Part shown: positions 35,567 to 44,461 of the stretch, in pieces | How positions within the stretch are numbered: position 1 is the first letter of the stretch | Layout of the letters: the number at the start of each line of letters is the position of its first letter | Assembly (NCBI GenBank): GCA_964636985.1 | Contig: CAZWSX010000011.1 | Coordinates: 124,001 to 188,000, forward strand | DNA: 64,000 nt | Direction of reading: 5' to 3' | DNA from: CAZWSX01 sp964636985 | Lineage (GTDB): Bacteria > Planctomycetota > Planctomycetia > Pirellulales > Pirellulaceae | Notes under the pieces: model-generated | Seen by the model: only the letters and a program-made list of their open reading frames with translations | The model's database searches: none | What the model was told of the DNA's origin: nothing | Position numbers and translations under genes: made by a program

Positions 35567-36643
35567 TTAAGCGAATCGCTGCCCCGATGGCGGCGGCGGA
35601 GGTGGCGATCCCGCGCCCCCTTCGGTGTACTTGGGAACCTCCGGTTCCGGAACGTCCTTGAGCAATCGCTTCACGATGTCTTCCGACGTCATGCCTTCCG
35701 CCTGGGCCTGGAAATTCGTGCTCAAACGATGCCGAAGAACGGGAATCGCGATCCGGCGAATGTCGTCGATAGCGACCGAGAACCGCCCATCCATCGCGGC
35801 GATGGCCTTGCCGCCGTTCAGCAAGAATTGTCCAGCACGAGGGCCGGCCCCGTAGTCGACCAGTTCTTTAACGTACGCGGGCGCCGTTGGGTCTTTCGGA
35901 CGCGTGGCTCGCACCAGCCGGGCCGCGTACTTCACAGCAAACTCGCTCACCGCCACCGATCCCACAAGCTTTTGCAAATTGACAATCGCCCGGGCAGACA
36001 AGATCTTTCGGATCTCGGGTTTTTCGCTGCGGGTCGTCTGCGAGAGGATTCGCTCCTCTTCCTCGGCCGTCGGGTAGCCAACCTTGATGTTGAACATGAA
36101 CCGGTCGAGCTGGGCTTCGGGGAGCGGGTAGGTCCCTTCCTGTTCGATCGGGTTCTGAGTCGCGATACAGAAAAACGGCTCGGGCAACTCGTAGGTGGTC
36201 CGCCCGACCGTCACTTCACGTTCCTGCATGGCCTGGAGCAGTGCGGCCTGCGTTTTAGGGGGCGTTCGGTTGATTTCGTCCGCCAGCAGGATGTTGGTGA
36301 AAATGGGGCCTTCCACGAAGCGGAAATTGCGCTTGCCCGCTTCGTCTTCGTCCAGCACGTTGGTCCCCGTGATGTCGGAGGGCATCAAGTCCGGCGTGAA
36401 CTGAATACGTTTGAACGAAACATCGAGAATCCGGGCAATCGTGCTGACCATCAAGGTCTTGGCCAGGCCAGGTACCCCTTCCAGGAGGCAATGCCCCCGC
36501 GTGAAGATGGCGGCGAAGATCTGTTCGATGACTTCGTTTTGCCCGACGATCACTTTTTGCAGCTCTTGCTGCATGATCATGCGGTGTTGGCTGAATTCTT
36601 GGAGGATTTCGCCCAGGCTGCGAGGTTTGTTGGCAGTCGACAC
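35567..36643 (-). CDS. moxR: MoxR-family AAA+ ATPase
   Basis: 358 residues, GTG start. Walker A is GVPGLAKT (56-63), Walker B ILLADEINR (118-126), and the sensor-1 region reads FCIATQNPIEQEGTYPLPEAQLDRF, characteristic of MoxR. A C-terminal proline tail (PPPPPPSGQ) is present. MoxR proteins are chaperone-like ATPases that act with DUF58 and VWA partners in maturing enzymes or envelope complexes. It is first in the operon 36643-30025 and is divergent from the DUF4159 gene, with a 320-nt region between the start codons holding both promoters. Confidence 0.95.
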   Translation of the reverse strand: MSTANKPRSLGEILQEFSQHRMIMQQELQKVIVGQNEVIEQIFAAIFTRGHCLLEGVPGLAKTLMVSTIARILDVSFKRIQFTPDLMPSDITGTNVLDEDEAGKRNFRFVEGPIFTNILLADEINRTPPKTQAALLQAMQEREVTVGRTTYELPEPFFCIATQNPIEQEGTYPLPEAQLDRFMFNIKVGYPTAEEEERILSQTTRSEKPEIRKILSARAIVNLQKLVGSVAVSEFAVKYAARLVRATRPKDPTAPAYVKELVDYGAGPRAGQFLLNGGKAIAAMDGRFSVAIDDIRRIAIPVLRHRLSTNFQAQAEGMTSEDIVKRLLKDVPEPEVPKYTEGGAGSPPPPPPSGQRFA

Positions 36644-36965
36644 GTCGAACTATTCGCCTCCGATGCGGGAGCCCCAGAACCGGCCCATTGCGGCAACTCG
36701 ATCCGCCCAGCACTGCAAACAGCAATGGAGCGCCAAAGTTCCATTCGGCTGATTCGGTGAACCAGCTTGGCCGTACCGGACCATTCCCAACGAGTTGTCA
36801 CCTTCGTTAAGCCACCTGTGGCGATTCTAGGGGTGAATGGCCAGTCGAGCAATTGACCGGGGCCGATTTGAACCCCCTGTCGAATATCTCCGTAATGCCG
36901 TTAACTAAATAAGTGGTGCGGCTTTGTGCTATTCTGGCGTAGGGCACTGCATGGGAGCTCCACTC

Positions 36966-39428
36966 ATGGGAGCAAAGGCGATGGGAAACGCAGCCGAACG
37001 GATCGCGCGCGGCGTCAGGGTTGCCGTAAGCGGTAAAGTCGCGCGGATTCTAATTGTCGCGACCCTCACCTTTTCGCTTGTCGCCCGCAGCGCGGCACTC
37101 GCGGCTGAGGACGAGATCGATGCCCGCACAGTTAACGAGGCCATCGACGGCGCGGCCGACTTTCTGTTATCACGGCAAGAACCCTCCGGCAGCTGGGAAC
37201 AATGGCCCGGCCAACCGGCGGGATTGAGCGCCCTTTGCACCCTCGCGTTGCTCAACGCCGGACGAAAGCCTAGCGATCCGCGCGTCTCCAAAGCTCTCGA
37301 TCACTTGGTCGCTCAAAAACCGGAGATGGTTTACGCGTCGTCCTTGATTGTGATGTCCCTTTGCGCTGCGGATCCGGAAGGAAAACGCTACAGCGAAGCG
37401 ATCCGCAAGCACGCCATGTGGCTGGAGTCGGTCCAAGTCCAGGTGGGCATCGGGAGAGGCGGTTGGACGTACGGTCACGAACGCAACGGCGCCTACGACA
37501 ACTCCAACAGCCAGTTCGCGCTGCTCGCCCTTTACGAAGCAAAACGCACGCTGCCCGATTTGAAGATCCAGGCCCTTACGTGGCAAACGGCGCTTGACTA
37601 TTGGCTCAGCCGTCAGTGCAACGATGGTTCGTGGACCTACAAGCAGAAGGAAGATGGCGACTCGTCCGGCAGTATGACTTGCGCCGGAATCACCTCGGTC
37701 ATCATCGCGAGCGGTCAAGTGAACGCTTTGTCGGCCTCGTTCGACGACTCGGGCAACATCCGATGCTGTGGAAGTACGCGGGAGGAAGACGCGGTCGAAA
37801 ACGGCTTAAGATGGCTGGGGAATCACTTCAAGGCCAATAGCCACCCGCGCACGATCGGCGAAGGCATCGATGGCGACTTCCACCTCCTGTATTACCTGTA
37901 CGGGGTCGAGCGGGTCGGCCGGATGACGGCCCGCCGCTTCTTCGTAGGCCACAAGGGACAGCACTACGATTGGTACCGCATGGTATCCGAGTTCCTCGTC
38001 CGCCAGCGTCGCGATCCCATTTGGGGCGGTTTCATCGGTGAGCATCACGCCGAGCGAAATCCACTGGTGAGCACCTCGCTGGCGCTGCTGTTTCTTTCGA
38101 AGGGGCGCCGACCGATCGTCATGAGCAAAGCCCAGTGGGGCGAGCCGGGAAGCAACGATTGGGACCATCATCGCGGTGGTGTGCACAACGTCGTCACGCA
38201 CATCGAACGCCTTTGGAAGCGCGACCTGTCGTGGCAGACCATCAGTATGAGCGGCGCCACGGTCGGCGACTTGATGGAGACGCCAATCCTCTTCATGAGC
38301 GGTTCCGAGGCCCTCAAGCTGAACGAAGCCGACGAAGTGAAGCTCAAACGTTACCTGGAACAGGGGGGCTTCCTGTTCGCCGAAGCCTGCGATGGCGACG
38401 GCTGCGACGGGAAGGAATTCGATGCCAGCTTCCGCCGACTGATGGCAAAGTTGTTTCCCGAAAGCCAGTTGCGACTCCTTCCGCCCGATCATCCGGTTTG
38501 GTTCGCCGAACAGCGGGTGTCGGCAAAACAAATGAAGCCGCTGTTAGGCCTGGATACCTGCTGCCGCACTGCCGTTGTTTACTGCCCCGAGAATCTCTCG
38601 TGTTTGTGGGAGTTAAAGCGGCCCGACCGCGGCACCGCGTTGCCTAAAACGGTGCAAGAACGAGTCGACGGCGCGGTGGCAATTGCGGCCAACGTCGCAG
38701 CGTATGCCACCAACCGCGAACTCAAAGAAAAGCTCGATCGCCCGCAGCTCTCGTGGGAAAGTTCCAGCGGCAAGACGCCCAAGCGAGGGGCGCTGGTCAT
38801 TCCCAAGCTTGCTCACAGCGGGGGAGCCGACGACGCCGTTCACGCCGTCGCCAACTTGATGCAGGTGCTCCAACGGGACCTGGAAATTCGAACCGAAGCG
38901 CAGCGCCAGATTCTCGCCCCCGACGATCCCAAGCTGCTCGACTACCCCATCGCCTACATTCACGGCCGCCGCGCGTTTCGCTTTACCGCGGCCGAACGCG
39001 AAGCCTTGCGAACCTATCTGCAGCGCGGCGGTTTCCTGATGGGCGACGCGATCTGCGGCAGCAACGAGTTCGCCACCTCGTTCCGCCGCGAAATGGAAGC
39101 AATTTTCCCCGAGGCGAAACTCGAAGCCATTCCCGCCGATCACCCGCTGATGCTGAACGAGGTTTACCGCGGCTTCGATATCAGCACGGTTTCACTCCGC
39201 GACCCACAAGCCCGCGGCGGCGCTGGCGATCCGCTCAAGTCACGCATCGTGAAGACGGCGCCAGTCCTCGAAGGAATCAAGGTCGACGACCGATTTGTGG
39301 TCGTCTTCTCTCCCTACGACTTGAGCTGCGCACTAGAAAAAGCAAACTCCCCCGACTGCAAAGGCTACACAAGAGACGACGCGGCAAAGATCGCCGCGAA
39401 CATTGTGCTGTATGCGCTGCAAGAGTAA
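36966..39428 (+). CDS. terpene-cyclase-like alpha/alpha barrel protein with two DUF4159 domains
   Basis: 820 residues from the ATG at 36966, which has GGGAG eight nucleotides upstream; ATGs at 36924, 36951 and 36981 are also in frame. A possible -10 box TATTCT at 36930-36935 argues against the earliest. A signal/membrane segment (about 25-46) precedes a squalene-hopene-cyclase-like repeat region (to about 390: LLSRQEPSGSWEQW, QCNDGSWTYKQKEDGD). The rest has two DUF4159-like domains: ILFMSGSEALKLNEADEVKL with GGFLFAEACDGDGCDG, and IAYIHGRRAFRFTAAEREAL with GGFLMGDAICGSNEF. Such proteins sit beside MoxR/BatA operons in planctomycetes. Cyclase activity is unlikely, since no DxDD-type motif is seen; a structural or binding role is inferred. 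Confidence 0.8.
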   Translation: MGAKAMGNAAERIARGVRVAVSGKVARILIVATLTFSLVARSAALAAEDEIDARTVNEAIDGAADFLLSRQEPSGSWEQWPGQPAGLSALCTLALLNAGRKPSDPRVSKALDHLVAQKPEMVYASSLIVMSLCAADPEGKRYSEAIRKHAMWLESVQVQVGIGRGGWTYGHERNGAYDNSNSQFALLALYEAKRTLPDLKIQALTWQTALDYWLSRQCNDGSWTYKQKEDGDSSGSMTCAGITSVIIASGQVNALSASFDDSGNIRCCGSTREEDAVENGLRWLGNHFKANSHPRTIGEGIDGDFHLLYYLYGVERVGRMTARRFFVGHKGQHYDWYRMVSEFLVRQRRDPIWGGFIGEHHAERNPLVSTSLALLFLSKGRRPIVMSKAQWGEPGSNDWDHHRGGVHNVVTHIERLWKRDLSWQTISMSGATVGDLMETPILFMSGSEALKLNEADEVKLKRYLEQGGFLFAEACDGDGCDGKEFDASFRRLMAKLFPESQLRLLPPDHPVWFAEQRVSAKQMKPLLGLDTCCRTAVVYCPENLSCLWELKRPDRGTALPKTVQERVDGAVAIAANVAAYATNRELKEKLDRPQLSWESSSGKTPKRGALVIPKLAHSGGADDAVHAVANLMQVLQRDLEIRTEAQRQILAPDDPKLLDYPIAYIHGRRAFRFTAAEREALRTYLQRGGFLMGDAICGSNEFATSFRREMEAIFPEAKLEAIPADHPLMLNEVYRGFDISTVSLRDPQARGGAGDPLKSRIVKTAPVLEGIKVDDRFVVVFSPYDLSCALEKANSPDCKGYTRDDAAKIAANIVLYALQE

Positions 39429-39530
39429 GCCGAGCGACTGCCTCCTCCTCACTTCAAAAATCAAAAATCAGCAATCGATTAATGACTTTTCTCTAGAAGC
39501 AACGCGTCTTAGCTTAGCCACTTGCACCGC

Positions 39531-39552
39531 GCACGGACAGGAATGTCCATGC
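39531..39552 (+). repeat. short palindrome GGACAGGAATGTCC with flanking GCA/TGC
   Basis: GGACA/TGTCC arms with loop GGAA, extended by GCA/TGC after one mismatch. It lies in the 180-nt space between convergent genes and is a relative of the core at 13030 and in the 22603-22739 element. Confidence 0.5.
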
Positions 39553-39608
39553 TACTTTCTCTTCTGCTTGCCTTTTCTTCTTCGTGTCTTTGTGTTTTCG
39601 TGTGAGCC

Positions 39609-40631
39609 CTAAAACGACCACATAAACATCGTCGAGTAATCCAAGTCGCTCGGCTTCTTATTAAACGGCGTCGAGTCGTACCGGTGAATCGCGCTCGACT
39701 TCAGGCTCAGCCCTAATTCTTTCGACAGCAAAAACTCGCACGCCGCCTGCGAGTTCAAACGGAAGTCGTTGAAGTCGGTCACGTTGGGGTAGTAAGTGCT
39801 TATGAACGTGAGCTTGCTGTGGTTGCTGAACGCCCGTTTGTATTCGCAACCCAGCAAAAGTTCGGGCTTGAACCTATCGTCGGGGCCGCCGACTTCGCGC
39901 GACGTCGACAACCCGAAACGCCCAATCAGCAATCGCGGATCGGTATTGATAAACTCGTAGCCATAGCCGGTGTCGCCTGAAATACGAGTGCGGAACGCCC
40001 GGAACTTGTCGTACTCGAGCAGTCCGTGGGCGAACTTGTTCCATGGCGTGTTGGGCATGGGAAAATCGATCCGGCCGTCGAGCAGCGTGGTATCGCCCAC
40101 GCGTTTACCATCGGCTTGCCGTTGGATCGTCGTGAGTTGGACCTGGTGGACCAGTTCGGGCGTGACGTGTTTCACGTTGACCGCGAACCGCGACGTGAAG
40201 GTATCCGAGTTACCCGTCTGGCCGTTGAGCCCAAGCTCCACGCTCCCCTCGAAGGGCTCCCAAGTCTTGGGATCGTGCCACGATTCGGGCGTCCACTCGT
40301 AGACCCTTACAACGATCGGCGAGAAGTAATGCATGGGGGCTTCCAGCCACCCCGATTCCGGCGCGAGCCACTCGTCGATGGGCCTGGGTTCTCCGATGAC
40401 GTTATCAGGCGCGGAATTCGTCGGCGATGTGGGCGGTTTTACGTCCGACTTTTCCGCGGGTGGTAACTCTTCTGGGCCCGGAGGAATTGCCGTCGGAACG
40501 GCATTCGCGGCGGCGACGGGAACGCCCGCGGGCGGCGTGGTTTCGGGAGCCGGGAGTGGGCTTTTGCCCAGCGCGCAGCAATGCGCCACCAGAGGGAGGA
40601 GGACGGCGATCACCAAACTCCTGAGGCTCAT
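39609..40631 (-). CDS. DUF481-family outer-membrane beta-barrel protein (YdiY-like)
   Basis: 340 residues from the ATG at 40631, which opens a normal signal peptide (MSLRSLVIAVLLPLVAHCCALG); the frame continues to 40940 but the 103 extra residues are unconserved in look. A proline/alanine-rich linker (about 25-95) precedes the barrel domain, which has WEGSVELGLNGQTGNSDT-like sequence (here FEGSVELGLNGQTGNSD), VKHVTPELVHQ, YGYEFINTDPRLLIGRFGLST and a C-terminal MFMWSF ending in phenylalanine, as outer-membrane barrels do. DUF481/YdiY proteins are salt-inducible outer-membrane proteins of unknown role. It stands alone, divergent from the methyltransferase. Confidence 0.82.
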   Translation of the reverse strand: MSLRSLVIAVLLPLVAHCCALGKSPLPAPETTPPAGVPVAAANAVPTAIPPGPEELPPAEKSDVKPPTSPTNSAPDNVIGEPRPIDEWLAPESGWLEAPMHYFSPIVVRVYEWTPESWHDPKTWEPFEGSVELGLNGQTGNSDTFTSRFAVNVKHVTPELVHQVQLTTIQRQADGKRVGDTTLLDGRIDFPMPNTPWNKFAHGLLEYDKFRAFRTRISGDTGYGYEFINTDPRLLIGRFGLSTSREVGGPDDRFKPELLLGCEYKRAFSNHSKLTFISTYYPNVTDFNDFRLNSQAACEFLLSKELGLSLKSSAIHRYDSTPFNKKPSDLDYSTMFMWSF

Positions 40632-40972
40632 AGTGGCTCGTTGGGGTCTCGGGGGCTGACACGAGATCGAATTGAAGACGGAACGCGAAAAGTGGGCAAT
40701 GGCGATCGGAGGAGTTTTCGCCCGTGCGGATTGTTTGGCTTTTTTGAAGTAAGTCTTCTTCACGAAACAATTTCCGAAACAAAACGGCGGCTTCCCGAAA
40801 GCCAACTTATGGAAGTTGGAGCAACCTAAGCACTGCTGCCATCGCCTTTCAAAATCGCCATCGCGGTAAACTGGCCCTTGGCCGGCAAGCGGGTGCAAGT
40901 CGTTAGAATTGGCGATCTGGCCAAGCGATGCAAAGTGCAAGTCGCGGGCGCGATAGCAAAAGGAAGCGATCT
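40632..40972. promoter_or_regulatory. 341-nt divergent intergenic region
   Basis: Lies between the DUF481 gene and the methyltransferase gene, which are transcribed away from each other, so it should hold both promoters. AAAAGGAAG at 40958-40966 is the ribosome-binding site of the rightward gene. No clear promoter boxes or operator symmetry were found. Confidence 0.4.
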
Positions 40973-41635
40973 ATGTCGTTGGCGCGGATTCTGGAACCCG
41001 AGGTGATGGACTCCGAGACGGAGGCCCGCGAGTACGACGAGATGGATCACCGCGAAGTGAACCAGCGGTTCGTCGACGATTTCCTCTCGTTTTGCTCAGA
41101 ACCCACGGACGTCCTCGATCTGGGGTGCGGTACCGCACAGATCCCGATCGTGCTGGCCAAAGCGAACAAGGCCTGCCGCATCATGGCCGTCGACGCAGCC
41201 GTGGCAATGCTCGACATCGCCCGCTTCAACATCGAGATTGGCGGTGTCGTGGGGCGAGTTCAACTCGCCCAAGTGGACGCCAAGAAGCTCGGCTACAAAA
41301 GCGAAATGTTTGGAGCTGTGATTTCCAACAGCATCATCCACCACATTCCCGAACCAGCCGGAGTCTTAGCCGAGGCAGTTCGCGTGACCAAAAGCGGCGG
41401 AACTCTTTTCTTCCGCGATTTACTGCGCCCGTGCGATTTAACGCAGCTTCAAACTCTCGTCCAACAATACGCAGGCGAGGCCAATCCCTCGCAGCAGAAG
41501 ATGTTTGCCGATTCGCTGCACGCGGCGTTATCCCTCGACGAAATCCGCGCCATGGTGTTGGCGCTCGGATTCGATGCCAGCGGCGTCCAAGCGACCAGTG
41601 ATCGCCACTGGACCTGGGCGGCGATCAAGCGATAG
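40973..41635 (+). CDS. class I SAM-dependent methyltransferase
   Basis: 220 residues from the ATG at 40973, chosen over 40928 because AAAAGGAAG sits 6 nt before it. Motif I is VLDLGCGTAQIPIVLA (about 47-62), followed by the acidic residue of motif Post-I in IMAVDAAVAML, and FGAVISNSIIHHIPEP and GGTLFFRDLLRP for motifs II and III. It belongs to the UbiE/Methyltransf_11-like group acting on small molecules; the substrate is unknown. It is a single gene, convergent with the RbsD/FucU gene 11 nt away. Confidence 0.9.
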   Translation: MSLARILEPEVMDSETEAREYDEMDHREVNQRFVDDFLSFCSEPTDVLDLGCGTAQIPIVLAKANKACRIMAVDAAVAMLDIARFNIEIGGVVGRVQLAQVDAKKLGYKSEMFGAVISNSIIHHIPEPAGVLAEAVRVTKSGGTLFFRDLLRPCDLTQLQTLVQQYAGEANPSQQKMFADSLHAALSLDEIRAMVLALGFDASGVQATSDRHWTWAAIKR

Positions 41636-41646
41636 TCGTTGGGGCT

Positions 41647-42096
41647 CTACTTCGGCTTCCGCACGCCGATCGTTAGCAACAGGTTAGCCCACAGGGCTGT
41701 TTCCGCCGTGTGAATCGTGAGAATGTGGTCGCGCGAGGCGACCGCCTCGTAGAAATCCCACTTCGAAATCGGCACGAGCGGGCAATCGGTTCCCGAGGAC
41801 TTTAGCAGCGTCCGATACTCGGCCCAGATTGGTGGATCGCCGCCGAGTGCGTACGGATCGTCGCTCGGAATGCCCATCGTGTTGGCGCCTTCAATCGGGA
41901 TCGCCGAAAGAATCGCCTGAAGCGCTTGCGTGCAGCTGATCACGCCAGGTGTCAGGTTCATGCTAACAAGCGTGGCGTTCGGACCAAGCGTTGTGGACGC
42001 CGGGTAATTGCCGTCGGCGATAAGAATTTTGGCGTGGTGCCCTGCCCTGCCGAGGATGGCGTTGATTTCCGGATGAATCAGGTCGTACTTGAGCAT
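41647..42096 (-). CDS. RbsD/FucU-family sugar mutarotase
   Basis: 149 residues. The start MLKYDLIHPEINAILGRAGH is diagnostic: the histidine in GRAGHHAKILIADGNYP and the D in ADGNYP are the active-site residues of RbsD and FucU, which convert anomers of ribose or fucose. The C-terminal half (TALWANLLLTIGVRKP) also matches the family ending. The longer length (149) and central segment TMGIPSDDPYALG are nearer to FucU than to RbsD, so L-fucose or a similar deoxy-sugar is possible. It ends an operon with a TIM-barrel isomerase and an S41 protease. Confidence 0.9.
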   Translation of the reverse strand: MLKYDLIHPEINAILGRAGHHAKILIADGNYPASTTLGPNATLVSMNLTPGVISCTQALQAILSAIPIEGANTMGIPSDDPYALGGDPPIWAEYRTLLKSSGTDCPLVPISKWDFYEAVASRDHILTIHTAETALWANLLLTIGVRKPK

Positions 42097-42164
42097 GAAA
42101 GAAAAGTTCCCAAAACGGAGTGCTGTAAATCTTGATGCTTAGCTCGCAGTCTTAGCCAACCTTC

Positions 42165-42977
42165 TTAGCCAACAAGCCGGCGATAGCTCGCGATGGTTTG
42201 TTTTGCCGCAGTCAGCGAATCAGGCCACGGAAACGCCTCGGCCGAGAGGTACCCTTGATAGCCGATCTGCTTGAGAGCAGCGATGATGGGCGGAAAATCC
42301 ATTTGCCCACAACCAGCCGGCCGGCGGTTGGAATCGACAAAGTGGATGTGCCCAATCGATGCAGCCGCCTGCTCGATCGCCCTCGCCGAGTTCGTTTCCT
42401 CAATGTTCATGTGGAACAAGTCGGCCAGTAGCTTCACGCCGCCGATTTTCTCTGACTCAAGGAACTTGGCGCCTTCATCCAATCTGTTGAGCAAGTTAGT
42501 CTCGTAGCGATTAAGAGGCTCGTAAAGCACTACCGTCCCGCGACTCGTGGCGTGCGCGCCAAGTTCGCGGAGCGCTTCGCCCAGCCACGCTAGTGCTTGC
42601 GGTTTTTCGACGCCGTCGCCCCAACGCCCCTGCATCGAGCCGACAATCGCCGGGGCCGAGTGGATCGCGCCCCAATCGATCATCGTCCGGATGAAATCGA
42701 CCGCCTGGCGACGGACTGCGGCATCGGAGCTCGTGAGGCTCAGCTTGTGAATCACCCACCCGGCGCCAGTGCCTACGGCCGAAACTCGCAATTTCTTCGC
42801 TGCGAGTTCATTGGCGAGGCGCTTGTCGTCGATGACGTCGGGCCCCGGCGCGAACAGTTCGACGGCGTCGTAACCAAGTTCCGCCGCGGTGGAGACCGAA
42901 CCCCACAAGTCGTCCCACAAAACAAACGGACCCCCGCGAGTTTGCGAAATAAGACTGATCGTGATCGCCGACTTCAT
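42165..42977 (-). CDS. TIM-barrel sugar phosphate isomerase/epimerase
   Basis: 270 residues of the xylose-isomerase-like TIM-barrel (AP endonuclease 2) superfamily. Metal and active-site motifs include LYEPLNRYETNLLN (with the catalytic glutamate, about 145-158), KLLADLFHMNIEE (D and H) and IGHIHFVDSNRRPAGCGQMDF, then LSAEAFPWPD (second glutamate). The pattern matches 3-keto-sugar epimerases and hydroxypyruvate-isomerase-like proteins. It lies 25 nt after the S41 peptidase gene and 68 nt before the FucU-like gene, so a role in deoxy- or keto-sugar catabolism is inferred. No signal peptide. Confidence 0.88.
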   Translation of the reverse strand: MKSAITISLISQTRGGPFVLWDDLWGSVSTAAELGYDAVELFAPGPDVIDDKRLANELAAKKLRVSAVGTGAGWVIHKLSLTSSDAAVRRQAVDFIRTMIDWGAIHSAPAIVGSMQGRWGDGVEKPQALAWLGEALRELGAHATSRGTVVLYEPLNRYETNLLNRLDEGAKFLESEKIGGVKLLADLFHMNIEETNSARAIEQAAASIGHIHFVDSNRRPAGCGQMDFPPIIAALKQIGYQGYLSAEAFPWPDSLTAAKQTIASYRRLVG

Positions 42978-43002
42978 GCGCTATCGTTTCCAACAGAGAG
43001 GT

Positions 43003-44349
43003 TTACTTTTTGATTTCTTGCTCGAGGTACTCAATGGCTCGCGTCAAAGCCGGGTCGACAGGCTCCTTGGGTTCGACTTTGGCGCCTTCTTTCGCCGGAT
43101 CACTCCGTTTCTCGTCGACATTCGGCAGGCCCGCGTTCGCAAAGGCGATGCGGCGCAGTTCGCTCGTGTCGCGGCGTTCGCGATCCGTTAGCCAGGCAGC
43201 CGTTTGTTCATCCGTGATGGGGACGGCTAGTTCCGGGTCGGGCCGGACGCCCCAATCGGCGTCCTCTCCGTCGCTCCGCTTCTTCTGCATATTCTTTTCG
43301 CTGGGGCGCCAGAACGTGGCCGTGGTCAGGCGAAGCGCTCCCCGGTCGCCGCCCAACGGGACGACGTTCTGTACGCTCCCTTTGCCCCAAGTCCGCTCGC
43401 CACAGACCTTCGCTCGTCCGTGATCTTGCAAACAAGCGGCAACGATCTCGCTGGCACTGGCGGATTGCCCGTCCACCAGAACCACAACCGGGATATCTCG
43501 CGGAAAAGCGACCCCCGGCGAGGCGTCCATGGTCTTCTCGACTTTTCGGCCGCGGCCTTTGGTCGTGACGATCCGCCCTCCGTCGAGAAACATATCGCAA
43601 ACTTCCTTCGCGCAGTCGAGCAGCCCGCCCGGGTTTTGACGCAGATCCAGAATCAGCGCCTTCACCTTCGGCTCCGCCTTCTCGTACGATTCGAAAGCCT
43701 TCTCCAGGCTATCGGCCGTCTTCTCCCCAAACTCGTCGAGCCGGACGTAACCGATTTCGGGATTCGACGCCAGGCGGTAGTCCCAGTGACCGTCGCTGGT
43801 CATCGTGTCCCCTTTGACGTTCTCGATGCCGATGCGGCCGCGCTTGACTTGAACTTCGACCGGCTCCGGTGACGAGGCCCGCTGAATGGTCAATTTCACG
43901 GGCGAACCCGCTGGCCCGCGCATCTTTGTGGTTGGGTCCGGAATCGATTTTGCCTCCACGCCATCGATGGCCACGATCACGTCGTCGGGCAAAATCCCGG
44001 CCGTGGTAGCCGGCGAGTTAATCAGAGGGGCTCGCACCAAGATGTTCGGCGCGGACGTCTTCAAGTCGACTAGCACTCCCACGCCGCCGAACTCTTGTTT
44101 CAGCTGTTCGTCGAAGGTATCGCTGGCCTGTTTAGGGAGATAGCTGGAGTAGTCGTCCAACTGCTCGGCCATCCCTTTCATGGCCCCGTTGAACAGTTCC
44201 TGCTGGTCCACTTCGTCGACATACTTGTCGCGGACCAGGCTCATCGTCTCAGCGAATGTTACGGCGTAGCGATTGTGCGCCGCGACCTGATACGAGGCGA
44301 GGGAAACAAGTGCCGTCACGATCAACACGACGAGATTTTTTTGCGGCAT
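43003..44349 (-). CDS. S41-family C-terminal processing peptidase with PDZ domain
   Basis: 448 residues. A membrane/signal segment (about 5-24) leads to an exported protein with a PDZ domain (about 86-175; FGGVGVLVDLK, INSPATTAGILPDDVIVAIDG) and the tail-specific protease domain. The Ser/Lys dyad is conserved: S298 in GQSASASEIVAA and K323 in GERTWGKGSVQ, the same 25-residue spacing as in E. coli Tsp. It cuts exported proteins near their C-termini. The C-terminus is charged. It opens a three-gene minus-strand operon and is separated from the upstream Gfo/Idh/MocA gene by a terminator. Confidence 0.93.
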   Translation of the reverse strand: MPQKNLVVLIVTALVSLASYQVAAHNRYAVTFAETMSLVRDKYVDEVDQQELFNGAMKGMAEQLDDYSSYLPKQASDTFDEQLKQEFGGVGVLVDLKTSAPNILVRAPLINSPATTAGILPDDVIVAIDGVEAKSIPDPTTKMRGPAGSPVKLTIQRASSPEPVEVQVKRGRIGIENVKGDTMTSDGHWDYRLASNPEIGYVRLDEFGEKTADSLEKAFESYEKAEPKVKALILDLRQNPGGLLDCAKEVCDMFLDGGRIVTTKGRGRKVEKTMDASPGVAFPRDIPVVVLVDGQSASASEIVAACLQDHGRAKVCGERTWGKGSVQNVVPLGGDRGALRLTTATFWRPSEKNMQKKRSDGEDADWGVRPDPELAVPITDEQTAAWLTDRERRDTSELRRIAFANAGLPNVDEKRSDPAKEGAKVEPKEPVDPALTRAIEYLEQEIKK

Positions 44350-44410
44350 GCCGGCTACCCGGTTCGAAAAATACTGAACCTTACCCCTCTATCGTAGCAT
44401 GCCAACAAAG

Positions 44411-44440
44411 AAGCCGCGCCAGTTGCGACCGGCGCGGCTT
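44411..44440 (-). terminator. terminator-like hairpin after the Gfo/Idh/MocA gene
   Basis: AAGCCGCGCC pairs perfectly with GGCGCGGCTT around a 10-nt loop. On the minus strand it follows the stop at 44462 and is followed by a T-rich CTTTGTTGG, so it should end the upstream operon. Confidence 0.75.
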
Positions 44441-44461
44441 TGAACTGCTTCTTATCAAGCA

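Noticed and set aside
34625..36760. 711-codon open frame on the plus strand
   Set aside because: Antisense to the DUF58 and MoxR genes, both of which have diagnostic motifs.
36850..36885. GGTTCAAATC on the minus strand, like a tRNA T-loop
   Set aside because: The bases after the loop (CGGCC) cannot pair with the preceding G-run and no acceptor or anticodon arm can be drawn.
40632..40940. 103-residue N-terminal extension of the DUF481 protein
   Set aside because: The extension has no signal peptide and overlaps the start of the divergent methyltransferase frame; the ATG at 40631 opens a normal signal peptide.
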